DNA from: an uncultured Acidobacteriaceae bacterium
GTDB lineage: Bacteria > Acidobacteriota > Terriglobia > Terriglobales > Acidobacteriaceae
Assembly: GCA_903828675.1 (NCBI GenBank)
Contig: CAIKND010000048.1
Location: 1 to 64,000 of the forward strand
Length of the DNA stretch: 64,000 nucleotides
Direction: 5' to 3'
The notes under the pieces were generated by a model that worked only from the letters and a program-made list of their open reading frames with translations, did no database searches and had not been told where the DNA came from. How positions within the stretch are numbered: the first letter of the stretch is position 1; every line of letters starts with the position of its first letter. Shown piece by piece: positions 55,404 through 64,000 of the stretch. Made by a program: the position numbers and the translations under genes.

Positions 55404-58064
55404 ATGACCCAGCCCACTGATTCGACCGATGAACGCCTGGTTCTCACCCTCGATGAGATAGCGAGACTTGCCGAGGTGGAAGGTAAGCCTGCCGATACTC
55501 TTATGAACGTGGTGGCTTTGATTGCTGCGCGGTTCGAAACCGATGTCTGCTCAGCCTACCTGCTCGAGCCGGATCGATCAAACCTGGTTCTGGCCGCCAC
55601 TCTCGGCCTCGACCCCCGATGTATCGGAACCCTGCGTATGCCACTGCATGAAGGGCTCACCGGCCTCGTGGCGGAACAGGTGCTTCCGGTCGCCGTCTCA
55701 GATGTCAGCAATCATCCCCGCTTCAAATACTTCAAAGAGTCCGGCGAAGAGGAATACCATTCCTTCCTGGGCGTGCCTCTCATTGACCGCGGCATCTTGC
55801 AGGGCGTTCTCGTGGTTCAAACCAAGGAACCGCGAACCTTTCGTGACACCGAGATCCGTATGCTCGCCGAAGCGGCGAATCAGGTGGCAACGGTGGTGAG
55901 CGAGGCTCGCACTGTAGACCGCTTTATTGCCCCGGTGCAGGAGCGCCTTTGGGATCTGGCACGAAACGTCTGGTGGAGCTGGGACCTCGACAGCGTGGGC
56001 CTGTTTCGCGATCTGAATCCGGTTCGCTGGCGACAGCTAAATCAAAACCCAATTTCGCTGCTCAGTGAGATCCCGCTTGCTGAGATCGAGCGCCGCGCCA
56101 CGGAGCAGGTGCTGCACAGCCGCATCAACTACGTTTATCGCCGCAAGCAGGAGTATTTGAAGGCAGACCGAACCTGGGGTGCTGCCAACGCCGGTGTTTT
56201 GCGGCCTCGCCCGGTCGCCTATTTTTCCGCCGAGTTCGGGCTGCACGAATCGCTGCCCATTTACTCCGGCGGCCTCGGAGTGCTGGCCGGGGACCACATC
56301 AAGAGTGCATCCGACCTCGACATTCCCCTCATCGGCATTGGGCTGTTTTATGGCCAGGGATACTTTCTGCAGCGGTTGGACCAGGGCGGATGGCAGCGTG
56401 AGGAATACCTGCAAACCGACGTGAATCAACTGCCCATGCAACCAGCCATCGGCGTCAACGGCGAGCCGGTTGCTGTCGAGATCAAGACCCGCAGCGGCTT
56501 CATCCGCGCCAAAGTGTGGCGCGTTAAGGTGGGACGATGCGACTTGCTGCTGCTTGACTCCAACGTAGCCGGCAACGCGCCCGAGGATCGTCAGACCACT
56601 TCGCGCCTTTACGGCGGAGATGCGCGCACCCGGATTCGTCAGGAGTTGCTCTTGGGCGTCGGCGGATTTCGCGCTCTTAAGGCGATGGGCATCTCTCCCG
56701 GAGTGCTCCACCTGAACGAGGGACACAGCGGCTTCGCTGTCTTCGAGGCGATTCGGAATCGCATGGTCGAAGAGGGCATTGACTTCACCACAGCCGCAAG
56801 CCAGATTCCTCGGGAAGTAATCTTCACCACCCACACGCCCGTTCCCGCAGGTCACGACCGCTTCAGCCCTGATCTCATGGAGGAGCACCTGGGACCCCTG
56901 CGCGAGGAACTGGGGATTTCGCATGAGAATTTCATGGGCTTCGGTCGGGAGTTTCCCACCGACCCGGGAGAACGATTCTGCATGACCGTGCTGGGCCTCA
57001 AGCTAGCGCGTCGCGTCAATGCGGTTTCCTCTCTGCACGGCGAAGTCTCCCGGGCGATGTGGAAGTGCCTCTACCCCGGCAGGCCGGAAGACGCCGTTCC
57101 CATTGGCCATATCACCAATGGCGTACACGTTCCCTCCTGGCTGGCGCCGCAGATGTGCCGGCTTTACGATCGCCATCTCGGCGTTGACTGGCAGAACCAT
57201 AGCGGAACCGCGAAGACCTGGCAGGGAATCGAGAATGTTGACGATGGCGAGCTCTGGGAGACACACCTCAGCCTCAAGGCGCAACTGCTGGATTTTGTAC
57301 GCCGCCGCGCCCGGGAGCAGGCTGAGCGCCGCGGCGAACCGCCGACAACCCTGCAGAGACTGAGCAAGATGCTTACTCCGGATGCTTTGACCATCGGCTT
57401 CGCGCGCCGGTTTGCCACTTACAAGCGAGCTAACTTGATCCTCGCCGACATTGAGCGGCTCGCCACCATGGTCAACGACCCCAAGCGCCCCGTGCAATTT
57501 CTCTTCGCCGGCAAGGCGCACCCGCACGACGAGCCGGGGAAGAAGGTTCTGCAACAGATCGCGCAAATGATGCGCGACTCCGACTTTCAAAACAAGTTCG
57601 TCTTCATCGAGGACTACGACATCAATGTGGGCCGCTACCTGGTGCAAGGTGTCGATGTGTGGCTTAATAATCCGCGCCGGCCGCTTGAGGCGTCCGGAAC
57701 CAGCGGGCAGAAAGTCGTGCTCAACGGCGGCTTGAATCTTTCGGTTCTGGACGGCTGGTGGGCCGAGGCGTACGACGGACTAAACGGCTTCGCCATCGGC
57801 ACCGGCAGAACTCACTCGAACATGGATGTGCACGACAGCCGCGACGGCGAAGACCTCTACCGCGTTCTTCGCGACGAAGTCATTCCGCTCTACTATCAGC
57901 GCGATCGCGATGGACTGCCAAGAGGATGGATCAAGCGCATGAAGCGGACGATTCGCACTTTGGGCTGGCGATTCAATGCCGATCGCATGGTGATGGATTA
58001 CACGCTGAAGTGCTACATTCCGGCTGCAGGCGGCACATCAAGCGAAATCAGGCCGCCGTCTTAG
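55404..58064 (+). CDS. glgP: Alpha-glucan phosphorylase (GT35) with an N-terminal GAF domain
   Basis: The 886-residue enzyme releases glucose-1-phosphate from glycogen-type glucans. Residues ~10-175 are a GAF domain of the PtsP/NifA type (VVALIAARFETDVCSAYLLE, GLTGLVAEQVLPVAVSDVSN, FLGVPLIDRGILQGVLVVQT). A DUF3417 region follows (RLWDLARNVWWSWD), then the short-type phosphorylase core (YFSAEFGLHESLPIYSGGLG, FTTHTPVPAGHDRF, NGVHVPSWLAP) and the PLP-lysine motif EASGTSGQKVVLNGG. The GAF fusion suggests direct control by a small ligand. Converges on a second phosphorylase. Confidence 0.92.
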   Translation: MTQPTDSTDERLVLTLDEIARLAEVEGKPADTLMNVVALIAARFETDVCSAYLLEPDRSNLVLAATLGLDPRCIGTLRMPLHEGLTGLVAEQVLPVAVSDVSNHPRFKYFKESGEEEYHSFLGVPLIDRGILQGVLVVQTKEPRTFRDTEIRMLAEAANQVATVVSEARTVDRFIAPVQERLWDLARNVWWSWDLDSVGLFRDLNPVRWRQLNQNPISLLSEIPLAEIERRATEQVLHSRINYVYRRKQEYLKADRTWGAANAGVLRPRPVAYFSAEFGLHESLPIYSGGLGVLAGDHIKSASDLDIPLIGIGLFYGQGYFLQRLDQGGWQREEYLQTDVNQLPMQPAIGVNGEPVAVEIKTRSGFIRAKVWRVKVGRCDLLLLDSNVAGNAPEDRQTTSRLYGGDARTRIRQELLLGVGGFRALKAMGISPGVLHLNEGHSGFAVFEAIRNRMVEEGIDFTTAASQIPREVIFTTHTPVPAGHDRFSPDLMEEHLGPLREELGISHENFMGFGREFPTDPGERFCMTVLGLKLARRVNAVSSLHGEVSRAMWKCLYPGRPEDAVPIGHITNGVHVPSWLAPQMCRLYDRHLGVDWQNHSGTAKTWQGIENVDDGELWETHLSLKAQLLDFVRRRAREQAERRGEPPTTLQRLSKMLTPDALTIGFARRFATYKRANLILADIERLATMVNDPKRPVQFLFAGKAHPHDEPGKKVLQQIAQMMRDSDFQNKFVFIEDYDINVGRYLVQGVDVWLNNPRRPLEASGTSGQKVVLNGGLNLSVLDGWWAEAYDGLNGFAIGTGRTHSNMDVHDSRDGEDLYRVLRDEVIPLYYQRDRDGLPRGWIKRMKRTIRTLGWRFNADRMVMDYTLKCYIPAAGGTSSEIRPPS

Positions 58065-58077
58065 CAGAGCGCCCCAT

Positions 58078-58124
58078 CGGACAGATGTCCCAGGTCTCAA
58101 ATCGAGATCTGGGACATCTGTCCG
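58078..58124. terminator. Bidirectional terminator between convergent phosphorylase genes
   Basis: Inverted repeat with 21-bp arms and a 5-base loop: left arm 58078-58098 begins CGGACAGATGTCCCAGG, right arm 58104-58124 ends GGGACATCTGTCCG; one G-T pair in the stem. It sits in the 62-base gap between two convergent stop codons. There is no T-run, so termination may rely on the very stable stem. Confidence 0.7.
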
Positions 58125-58126
58125 CG

Positions 58127-59890
58127 TCAGTCTGCGAAGACTTCTTCCCGCACCTTGGCGATTTCGACCAAGTTCACCGGATAGTACGCGTTGCGCGTGT
58201 ATTGCTTCACCATGCGGTTGGTGTTGAAGTAGGAACCGTTAAATGCCACCGTGTTGCGCATCAAGCGGGCCCACTTCTCCGGGTCCTTGGTGTAAAGCGG
58301 AACCACGGCGGTTTCCAGCTTCTTGTACAGGGAGTTGGCTTCCTCCGCATCGTTCGCGCCGTCTTCAATGGCCCAGCCGGTAAATCCTTCGATGCATCCC
58401 TCGATCCACCACCCGTCAAGAATTGAAAGGCTGGGAACACCGTTCAGAGCGGCCTTCATGCCGCTCGTGCCGGAGGCTTCGTAGGGCCGCTTGGGTGTGT
58501 TCACCCACACGTCTACGCCGGCGGTGAGCAGTGCGCCCAAGTCCCAGGCATAGTTTTCGAGGTAGACAATCCGCAGCACGCCGTTAGAGAGTTTGACGGC
58601 ATTTTCGGCCACTTCCTGGATAAGTCTCTTGCCGGGCTCGTCTTGCGGATGCGCCTTGCCGGCATACAGAATCTGCAGGCCGCCGGCTTCAGTGGCGATC
58701 TTCACCAGCCGCTCAGGATCGGTGAAGAGCAGGCTGGCCCGCTTGTAAGTGGCTGCCCGGCGTGCAAAGCCTAACGTAAGCACCTTCGGATTCAGCACCA
58801 GTCCAGTGCGTGTGGCAACCTCGGTCAGCAACGCCTCCTTGGCGCGCGCGTGGGCTAACAGAATCTTCGTCTCTGGCACGTCGATTGCGTTGCGCAGGTA
58901 CAGATTGTCGCGCCGCCACGCCGGAATGTGCTCATCCAGCATCTGCTGGATCGGCTCGGACACCCACGTCGGCGCGTGTACGCCGTTGGTGATGGTGTCA
59001 ATGGCAAACTCCGGAAACATCTCGCGCGAGACCTTGCCGTGCTGCATGGCAACCCCGTTGGCGTAGCGCGAGAAACGCAGCGCAAGCAGCGTCATATTCA
59101 ACAGACCGTCTTTGAAGCAGCCCTGCCTTTCGAGACGCGCCGTGCGGTCGCCGCCCAATATACGAATAGACTGCTCGGTCGAAAAGCGGTCGTGGCCCGC
59201 AGGCACCGGCGTATGAGTGGTAAAAACGCACTTGCGCCGCACCTGCTCTATGTCGGCCTCGGTGGCCGAGCCCAATGGTCCGCCGCCCAACTGCCTTTCA
59301 AGCAGCGCCAGGGTCAGCAAGGCCGCGTGGCCCTCGTTCATGTGATAGACGTTTACACGGTAGCCGAGCGCGTGCGCCATGCGCGAGCCGCCCATGCCCA
59401 GCACGATCTCCTGCTGCAGCCTGTAATTCGTGTCCCCGCCGTACAAGTGGTCGGTGAGTCCGCGATCCCATCCCGAGTTGACGTCCAAATCGGTATCCAG
59501 CAGATAGATGGGGACCACGTGTCCAAAGCGGCCTTTCATGTCGTAGCGCCAGGCCCGCAGTGTAACGATGCGGTCTTCCACCGAAACCGTAACCTGCGCC
59601 GGCTCCTCAGTGCAGAAATCCGCCGGATTCCATGGCTGCACCTCTTCGCTCTGCATACCCGTTTTGTCCAGATGCTGCTGGAAGTATCCCTTACGGTGTA
59701 GAAGCGTAAAAGCCACCAATGGAATTCCCAGGTCGGCCGCGGAGCGCAGCGTATCTCCAGCAAGTACACCCAGGCCGCCCGAGTAAGTGGGCATTCCGGG
59801 GTTGATCGCGATCTCCATTGAGAAGTACGCTACGTGACCCGAGTTGGGGAAGGTTTCGTAAGAAAACGGTTTCGGCGAAATCGGTGGCAT
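58127..59890 (-). CDS. glgP: Alpha-glucan phosphorylase (GT35), second copy, short form
   Basis: The 587-residue enzyme lacks the GAF and DUF3417 parts and starts at the catalytic fold (VAYFSMEIAINPGMPTYSGG, LGVLAGDTLRSAADLGIPLV). FTTHTPVPAGHDRF, NGVHAPTWVSEP and LTLGFARRAATYKRASLLF are present, and the PLP-lysine motif is EASGTSGMKAALNG. Short forms of this kind are common in Acidobacteria and archaea. The two phosphorylases probably differ in regulation more than in chemistry. Confidence 0.92.
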   Translation of the reverse strand: MPPISPKPFSYETFPNSGHVAYFSMEIAINPGMPTYSGGLGVLAGDTLRSAADLGIPLVAFTLLHRKGYFQQHLDKTGMQSEEVQPWNPADFCTEEPAQVTVSVEDRIVTLRAWRYDMKGRFGHVVPIYLLDTDLDVNSGWDRGLTDHLYGGDTNYRLQQEIVLGMGGSRMAHALGYRVNVYHMNEGHAALLTLALLERQLGGGPLGSATEADIEQVRRKCVFTTHTPVPAGHDRFSTEQSIRILGGDRTARLERQGCFKDGLLNMTLLALRFSRYANGVAMQHGKVSREMFPEFAIDTITNGVHAPTWVSEPIQQMLDEHIPAWRRDNLYLRNAIDVPETKILLAHARAKEALLTEVATRTGLVLNPKVLTLGFARRAATYKRASLLFTDPERLVKIATEAGGLQILYAGKAHPQDEPGKRLIQEVAENAVKLSNGVLRIVYLENYAWDLGALLTAGVDVWVNTPKRPYEASGTSGMKAALNGVPSLSILDGWWIEGCIEGFTGWAIEDGANDAEEANSLYKKLETAVVPLYTKDPEKWARLMRNTVAFNGSYFNTNRMVKQYTRNAYYPVNLVEIAKVREEVFAD

Positions 59891-60205
59891 GGTCTCTGTT
59901 TCTCCGCTATGCTTCCAACCTCTGGAGCAGCGAAATTGAGGATAGGAAGACCGGGAAAACCTGGCGAAAGTACGGTTGCCCCTTCGGTCTTCATCGGGGC
60001 AAATACCTTACAAGTTTAGCAAGGAACGCCACGTACGACCTTTGCAAAGCCCAATTTAGGTCTCGCATGGCGGAGGGTTCAGCTACCGCTGAGACCTTGT
60101 TTTTATCCTGTGGAATGAGATTGGGCGGATTATCATTTTCATGAATAATCCGCCCCTTGGGATTCCTTGTCGCGAGCCGAAAGCAGCCGCCCTGTGCAAC
60201 GCGAA
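59891..60205. other. Intergenic gap between phosphorylase and galactokinase
   Basis: About 315 bases. The phosphorylase promoter must lie in its left part. A weak inverted repeat GGCGGATTATCATTTT / AATAATCCGCC at 60123-60153 may end the galactokinase transcript. No gene called. Confidence 0.4.
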
Positions 60206-61357
60206 CTACTTCAGTTGGTGAGCACCGTCAGAGGCGTGGCAGATGTGGATTTCGGGAACGATGCCAGTTTTGGCCGCATAACGCTTTCTTAGCTCATCGG
60301 CAAAGGCTTGGGCCTTGTCCTGCTCCACCAGGTTGATCGTGCACCCGCCGAACCCGCCGCCGGTGAGCCGTGCGCCGATCAGGCCGGGCAGTTCATTCGC
60401 CAACTCGACCATAAGATCGGCTTCCACGCAGCTACCTTCGAAGTCCTTGCTGTAGCTCGTATGAGCCTCGGCCATCAGGCGGCCCAGTTCCTTCATGTCG
60501 CCGCGCAGCAGCGCCTCAGAAGCGGCAACAGTGCGCAGGTCTTCTGTAATCACGTGCTTGGCGCGGAGGTAGGACTTAGGCTCCATCTCGCTGCCCCACT
60601 TCTCCAGATCCTCGAGAGTGGCGTCGCGCAGAAAGGGCACACCGCCCCGGTGGCCGTTAATAATCGCGCAGGCAGCCTCGGATTCGCGCCGCCGCGTTGG
60701 GTAGTCGCCGCCGGCAATGGAGTGCTTGACCATCGTATTGGCAATCACCAGCGCCACATTGGCGGGAATCGGCGCCAGCCGGAAGCTCAGATCGCGGCAG
60801 TCGAGCAGCAACGCATGATTCTCTTTGCCGTTGGCCGAGATGAACTGGTCCATGATGCCGCAGTTGGCGCCCACAAACTCGTTCTCAACCCGCTGACACA
60901 GGCGCGCCAGCACCGGGCCGGGATAGCTGGCGCCGATCAGCGAAAGCACCGCCAGCGCGGTCACGACCTCAAGCGCCGCCGAACTCGACAGCCCCGAACC
61001 CAGCGGCACATCGCCCCACAGACTCAGGCTGAACCCCGGGATCTTGTGACCCTCCCCGGTGAGTATGGAAACCACACCCATCGGGTAATCGCTCCAGTGC
61101 TTGGCTGCCACAATGGGCTGCCCAGCCTCAAAGGTCTTCTCTTCACCGTAATTTTCTGAATAGATGACGATTTTGCCGTCTGTGCGCGGCGAGATGCCGG
61201 CCAGGGTGGCAAAGTTGATGGCCACGGGCATCACAAAGCCCTCGGCGTAATCGGTATGTTCACCGATCAGGTTCACGCGGCCGGGCGCAACAAAAACGGC
61301 TGGCTCCGCGTGGAAGCGGGCCTCGTGCATGGAGCGGAAGACTTTAGGATCATGCAT
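60206..61357 (-). CDS. galK: Galactokinase
   Basis: The 383-residue GHMP kinase phosphorylates galactose at C1 in the Leloir pathway. Signature motifs are present: VAPGRVNLIGEHTDYAEGFV (family box 1), PLGSGLSSSAALEVVTALAV (phosphate loop) and GARLTGGGFGGCTINLV (motif 3), with the catalytic Asp in CGIMDQFIS. Full length. No galT or galE gene is adjacent. Confidence 0.93.
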   Translation of the reverse strand: MHDPKVFRSMHEARFHAEPAVFVAPGRVNLIGEHTDYAEGFVMPVAINFATLAGISPRTDGKIVIYSENYGEEKTFEAGQPIVAAKHWSDYPMGVVSILTGEGHKIPGFSLSLWGDVPLGSGLSSSAALEVVTALAVLSLIGASYPGPVLARLCQRVENEFVGANCGIMDQFISANGKENHALLLDCRDLSFRLAPIPANVALVIANTMVKHSIAGGDYPTRRRESEAACAIINGHRGGVPFLRDATLEDLEKWGSEMEPKSYLRAKHVITEDLRTVAASEALLRGDMKELGRLMAEAHTSYSKDFEGSCVEADLMVELANELPGLIGARLTGGGFGGCTINLVEQDKAQAFADELRKRYAAKTGIVPEIHICHASDGAHQLK

Positions 61358-61521
61358 TTCTGTTCATAACCTCTTGAATGGATTCAAAATTCAACAACAC
61401 AAGACAAGTGACTTCCATCAGCCGGTGGACAAAAGGTAAAGGGAAGCGACTCTGTTGTGCGGACGAGAAATGAGAACGTTTTCTCGCCTAGCCGCAGATC
61501 CAGTCGTTTTCCGCCTCCACC

Positions 61522-62904
61522 CTACTTTTCCACAGCGTCCGCGCAGGCTGCGGATAACCTCTCCCATATTCGGTCCAGCCATGCCTCGTGCTCGGGCTTC
61601 ATCAGCACTGAGCGCAAGCAGGTAACCAAAGTGGCTTCCACTCCATTCACCACATGGCCGTCTGGCGCGAACCAGGAATGGGGCAATTGTACAAGAGCCA
61701 GGTGCAAGTCGCGCGTGGCGCACGCCTCGAAGGCTTCCTGCGCCAGTTGCGAGGCTCGTTCCAGGGTTCCTGCCTTCAACTTCCACACCACAATATCCAG
61801 CTCCGGTGCTCCGGCCGTCAACGGCTCAAAGCGTCCGGCTTTGTCCAGCCGGAGTCTCCGGTCCAGCTCCAGCGCCGCCGCCAGGCCCTTTGCCAGGCCG
61901 CGCGCAAATTCGCCTCCCGGCACCAGAGGCAAAAGCTTCTGAGTCGTCCACAAGGCTACCGCCGCCGCACCCGCTCGTGAGCACTCGAGGCTTATCTCCC
62001 CCAAATGCAACCGCTTTGAAGTGAAATAGGTATACGGCGAATCGTGCTTGTAAAAGCGCCCAACTGCCGGATCGCGGAAGAGCACACAACCGCAGCCGTA
62101 GGGCTGGAGACCGTGCTTGTGGGGATCGACCACGATGGAGTCTGCCTGGTCTATGGAGGCATAAGCGAGGCGCGCAGGTTCATCCAGGGACTCAGGAATC
62201 AGGCAAAAATAGCCGCCGTAGGCCCCGTCCACATGGACCCTGAAGCCGTACCGCGCCCTTAGCGCCAGAATCTGGTCCAAGGGATCTACCGCGCCAATGG
62301 CCGTCGTGCCGAGTGTGGCCACCACCGTGCCGACATCGCCTTTGCGCAACTCGACCTCCAGTGCTTCCATGCTCATGCGGCCATGGCCATCGACTAGGAT
62401 GCCGCTGTAGTCCACCTTTAATACAGCTGAGATGCGCTGGTGGGTGTAGTGCGCCTGCTCCGACCCCACAATCCGCTTTCCGGGAGCCAAAAGCCCCGAT
62501 ACCCAGAGCGCCTCCAGGTTGGCCATCGTGCCGCTCGACGTCAGATGTCCCAGGTACTCCGTCCAGCCGAACATTCCGGCGATCTCATGCACCGCCTCGA
62601 TCTCCATCTCGGAACTGGCCCGGCCTCCGTCCAGCGCGTGGTTGTTTGGATTGATGCTCATGGCCAGCGCGTATGCGGCTCGCGCCACCGGATGAGGCGG
62701 CTTGAGCATCTGCCCGGCATAGAGAGGATGAAAGTAGGGGTAGTTGTCCCCAAGCCGATGAGCGGCAGCTTCAAGAACGTGCGCCATTGCTTCCGGTTCA
62801 AAGGACGGAGAGGGATTAGTCTCAAAGGCTGGCAAAGCTGCAAATTCCGCCTCCAGCAGCTCGGTGGCACGAGAAATCAAGGCGGGGACAGGATCGTGGG
62901 GCAT
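61522..62904 (-). CDS. PLP-dependent group II amino-acid decarboxylase-like enzyme
   Basis: The 460-residue protein has the fold-type I decarboxylase pattern: YPYFHPLYAGQMLKPPHPVA, GHLTSSGTMANLEALWVS, the PLP-binding Asp in VHVDGAYGGYF and the Schiff-base lysine in IVVDPHKHGLQPYG. Related to aspartate/glutamate/tyrosine decarboxylases; substrate cannot be assigned. Single gene. Confidence 0.88.
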   Translation of the reverse strand: MPHDPVPALISRATELLEAEFAALPAFETNPSPSFEPEAMAHVLEAAAHRLGDNYPYFHPLYAGQMLKPPHPVARAAYALAMSINPNNHALDGGRASSEMEIEAVHEIAGMFGWTEYLGHLTSSGTMANLEALWVSGLLAPGKRIVGSEQAHYTHQRISAVLKVDYSGILVDGHGRMSMEALEVELRKGDVGTVVATLGTTAIGAVDPLDQILALRARYGFRVHVDGAYGGYFCLIPESLDEPARLAYASIDQADSIVVDPHKHGLQPYGCGCVLFRDPAVGRFYKHDSPYTYFTSKRLHLGEISLECSRAGAAAVALWTTQKLLPLVPGGEFARGLAKGLAAALELDRRLRLDKAGRFEPLTAGAPELDIVVWKLKAGTLERASQLAQEAFEACATRDLHLALVQLPHSWFAPDGHVVNGVEATLVTCLRSVLMKPEHEAWLDRIWERLSAACADAVEK

Positions 62905-63141
62905 GACGACTTCTCACAGTATCGCAGGCTGAGAGGCGGCGGCAGATTGCTAATAACAGGGTTCCGGTGCGAATTGGGAGTGATGGCACCGCAGCACAGG
63001 GGGCTGATGAGTCTATTTGAGCTGAGGCACCATGAGATTAGTGGGTAAAATCAAGGAGTACGTTGCAAGCCTTTCGGCCGCCAACTCTCTCCCTACGTAG
63101 TCAGATTCGATACGCAATCCAGGTCAAGTCAATCAGCTGTT

Positions 63142-63840
63142 CTAGCTGCCCGAGCAGCAGCCGCAAGTGTTGGATGCCGAATTACAGCAAGAGTAATAGC
63201 CGGCGGAACAGGTAACACTGCAGCCTCCCCCTCCGGCACTGCATTGCGAGGCACCATCGCCCCCAGAAGTACATAACACGGGGCAGAATTTCGGAGGATC
63301 AGGGTTCATTGGCTGGATTATCCCATTTGAACTTTCGGTGATTAGTTTTCCATTCTCGTCGGTTTGCGGGCGAGAACCGCACCTTCCCGTTGACGCAAGA
63401 ATCGCTATCTGCTCATTTGTCAACGGCGTGTGCTCCCCGTACCTGGCAATTCCGACGATTTCGAATACGTCGAACTTTTGCTTGGAGAGTGATGGCGGAA
63501 TGTATCTGTCCCGAAATTTAAGAAGATACTTCTGGCCAGGATTGTCGGCGACAATGACCGCAAGAAATCCATCGCCAATTAGTATTCTCGCAGGCCCAGA
63601 CCAGGCCGGGGGTACGGCTGCATTTTCTGCTTGAAGAACAAAGACGATCTGATTCGAGGTTGTGCTGACGGGTGTGTTCGACGTGAAAGCGACTGTTGTG
63701 TGCGTTGCCAGCTGGTTTGGAATAATGCTCACCGTGCCCGACATGCCAGTTACTTCGTCACCCCTGTGCGTGGCTTGTGTGTACCCCAGACTGCAAGCTA
63801 GGGCAACAACGCTACTCATCACGAACATCTTTCTGAACAT
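63142..63840 (-). CDS. Secreted protein with cysteine-rich C-terminal tail, 232 aa
   Basis: Signal peptide MFRKMFVMSSVVALACSLGY, a beta-rich middle domain (VSTTSNQIVFVLQAENAAVP, FRDRYIPPSLSKQKFDVFEI) and a last ~48 residues with ten cysteines in CPVLC, ASQC, GGGGCSVTC, YYSCC and NTCGCC. The start at 63840 is set by AAGGAGA before the ATG. The tail resembles a disulfide-knotted or metal-binding module; no family is recognised. It stands alone near the window end. Confidence 0.6.
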   Translation of the reverse strand: MFRKMFVMSSVVALACSLGYTQATHRGDEVTGMSGTVSIIPNQLATHTTVAFTSNTPVSTTSNQIVFVLQAENAAVPPAWSGPARILIGDGFLAVIVADNPGQKYLLKFRDRYIPPSLSKQKFDVFEIVGIARYGEHTPLTNEQIAILASTGRCGSRPQTDENGKLITESSNGIIQPMNPDPPKFCPVLCTSGGDGASQCSAGGGGCSVTCSAGYYSCCNSASNTCGCCSGS

Positions 63841-64000
63841 TGGTCTCCTTATCAATGAAATCTCAAATTCGACTAACATTATACTCTCATTAAACGAAGT
63901 GGATGTTTCTTGTCCTGACAATCAAATCGAGCAATTCAGCGAAGTTGTCTTTTCAATGCCTCACGATTTTCTTTTTTGGGGGCGTTTGTAAATCCCTGTT

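Noticed and set aside
58928-59701. Plus-strand frame (257 aa) opposite the second phosphorylase
   Set aside because: No family sequence and wholly antisense to a well-conserved enzyme.

Overview
The window looks like a chromosome segment of an Acidobacteriota bacterium, probably of the Terriglobia/Acidobacteriaceae type. This is inferred from gene content, not from a marker gene: an Oar-like TonB-dependent receptor with an N-terminal carboxypeptidase-regulatory-like domain, a divergently encoded DNA-binding-like membrane protein of the kind that accompanies such receptors, and dispersed palindromic repeats between core genes.

Positions 1-6524 are a scarred, mobile-element-rich flank. They hold a fragment of an IS66-like transposase, a metallo-beta-lactamase-fold gene that has lost its 5' end next to a tyrosine integrase, a small excisionase-like gene, and a second tyrosine integrase fused in frame to a decapitated GH2 glycosidase.

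Positions 6525-30539 form an integrated genomic island of about 24 kb. It is bounded by two copies of a 54-bp direct repeat that is the 3' part of the initiator tRNA gene (the intact tRNA-fMet is at 30489-30565, minus strand). A tyrosine integrase (29247-30404) sits next to the tRNA, with an excisionase-like gene upstream. The cargo is a polysaccharide-degradation locus: a DUF2961/GH172 protein, a membrane regulator, a TonB-dependent receptor, a sulfatase, a GH78 alpha-L-rhamnosidase, a GH105 unsaturated uronyl hydrolase, an uncharacterised secreted enzyme-like protein and a truncated, frameshifted heparinase-type lyase. Together these suggest a sulfated, rhamnose- and uronate-containing glycan. 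The middle of the island (about 18.6-22.5 kb) holds a second mobile-type module: a HTH protein, a ribbon-helix-helix protein, a serine recombinase and a membrane protein, the last three joined by ATGA overlaps.

From 30678 to the end the sequence is ordinary chromosome: a sodium:solute symporter, a band-7 protein, YlxP (DUF503) and RbfA separated by accreted genes and MITE-like repeats, a VOC protein, two coupled secreted proteins, a GT39-like transferase, a GNAT protein, an M24 peptidase, a complete RsbU-RsbW-RsbV partner-switching operon, an NAD(P)-binding protein, an MdtABC-like RND efflux operon, two convergent alpha-glucan phosphorylases (one with an N-terminal GAF domain) with a strong bidirectional terminator between them, galactokinase, a PLP-dependent decarboxylase and a secreted protein with a cysteine-rich tail. 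No rRNA gene and no CRISPR array was seen.
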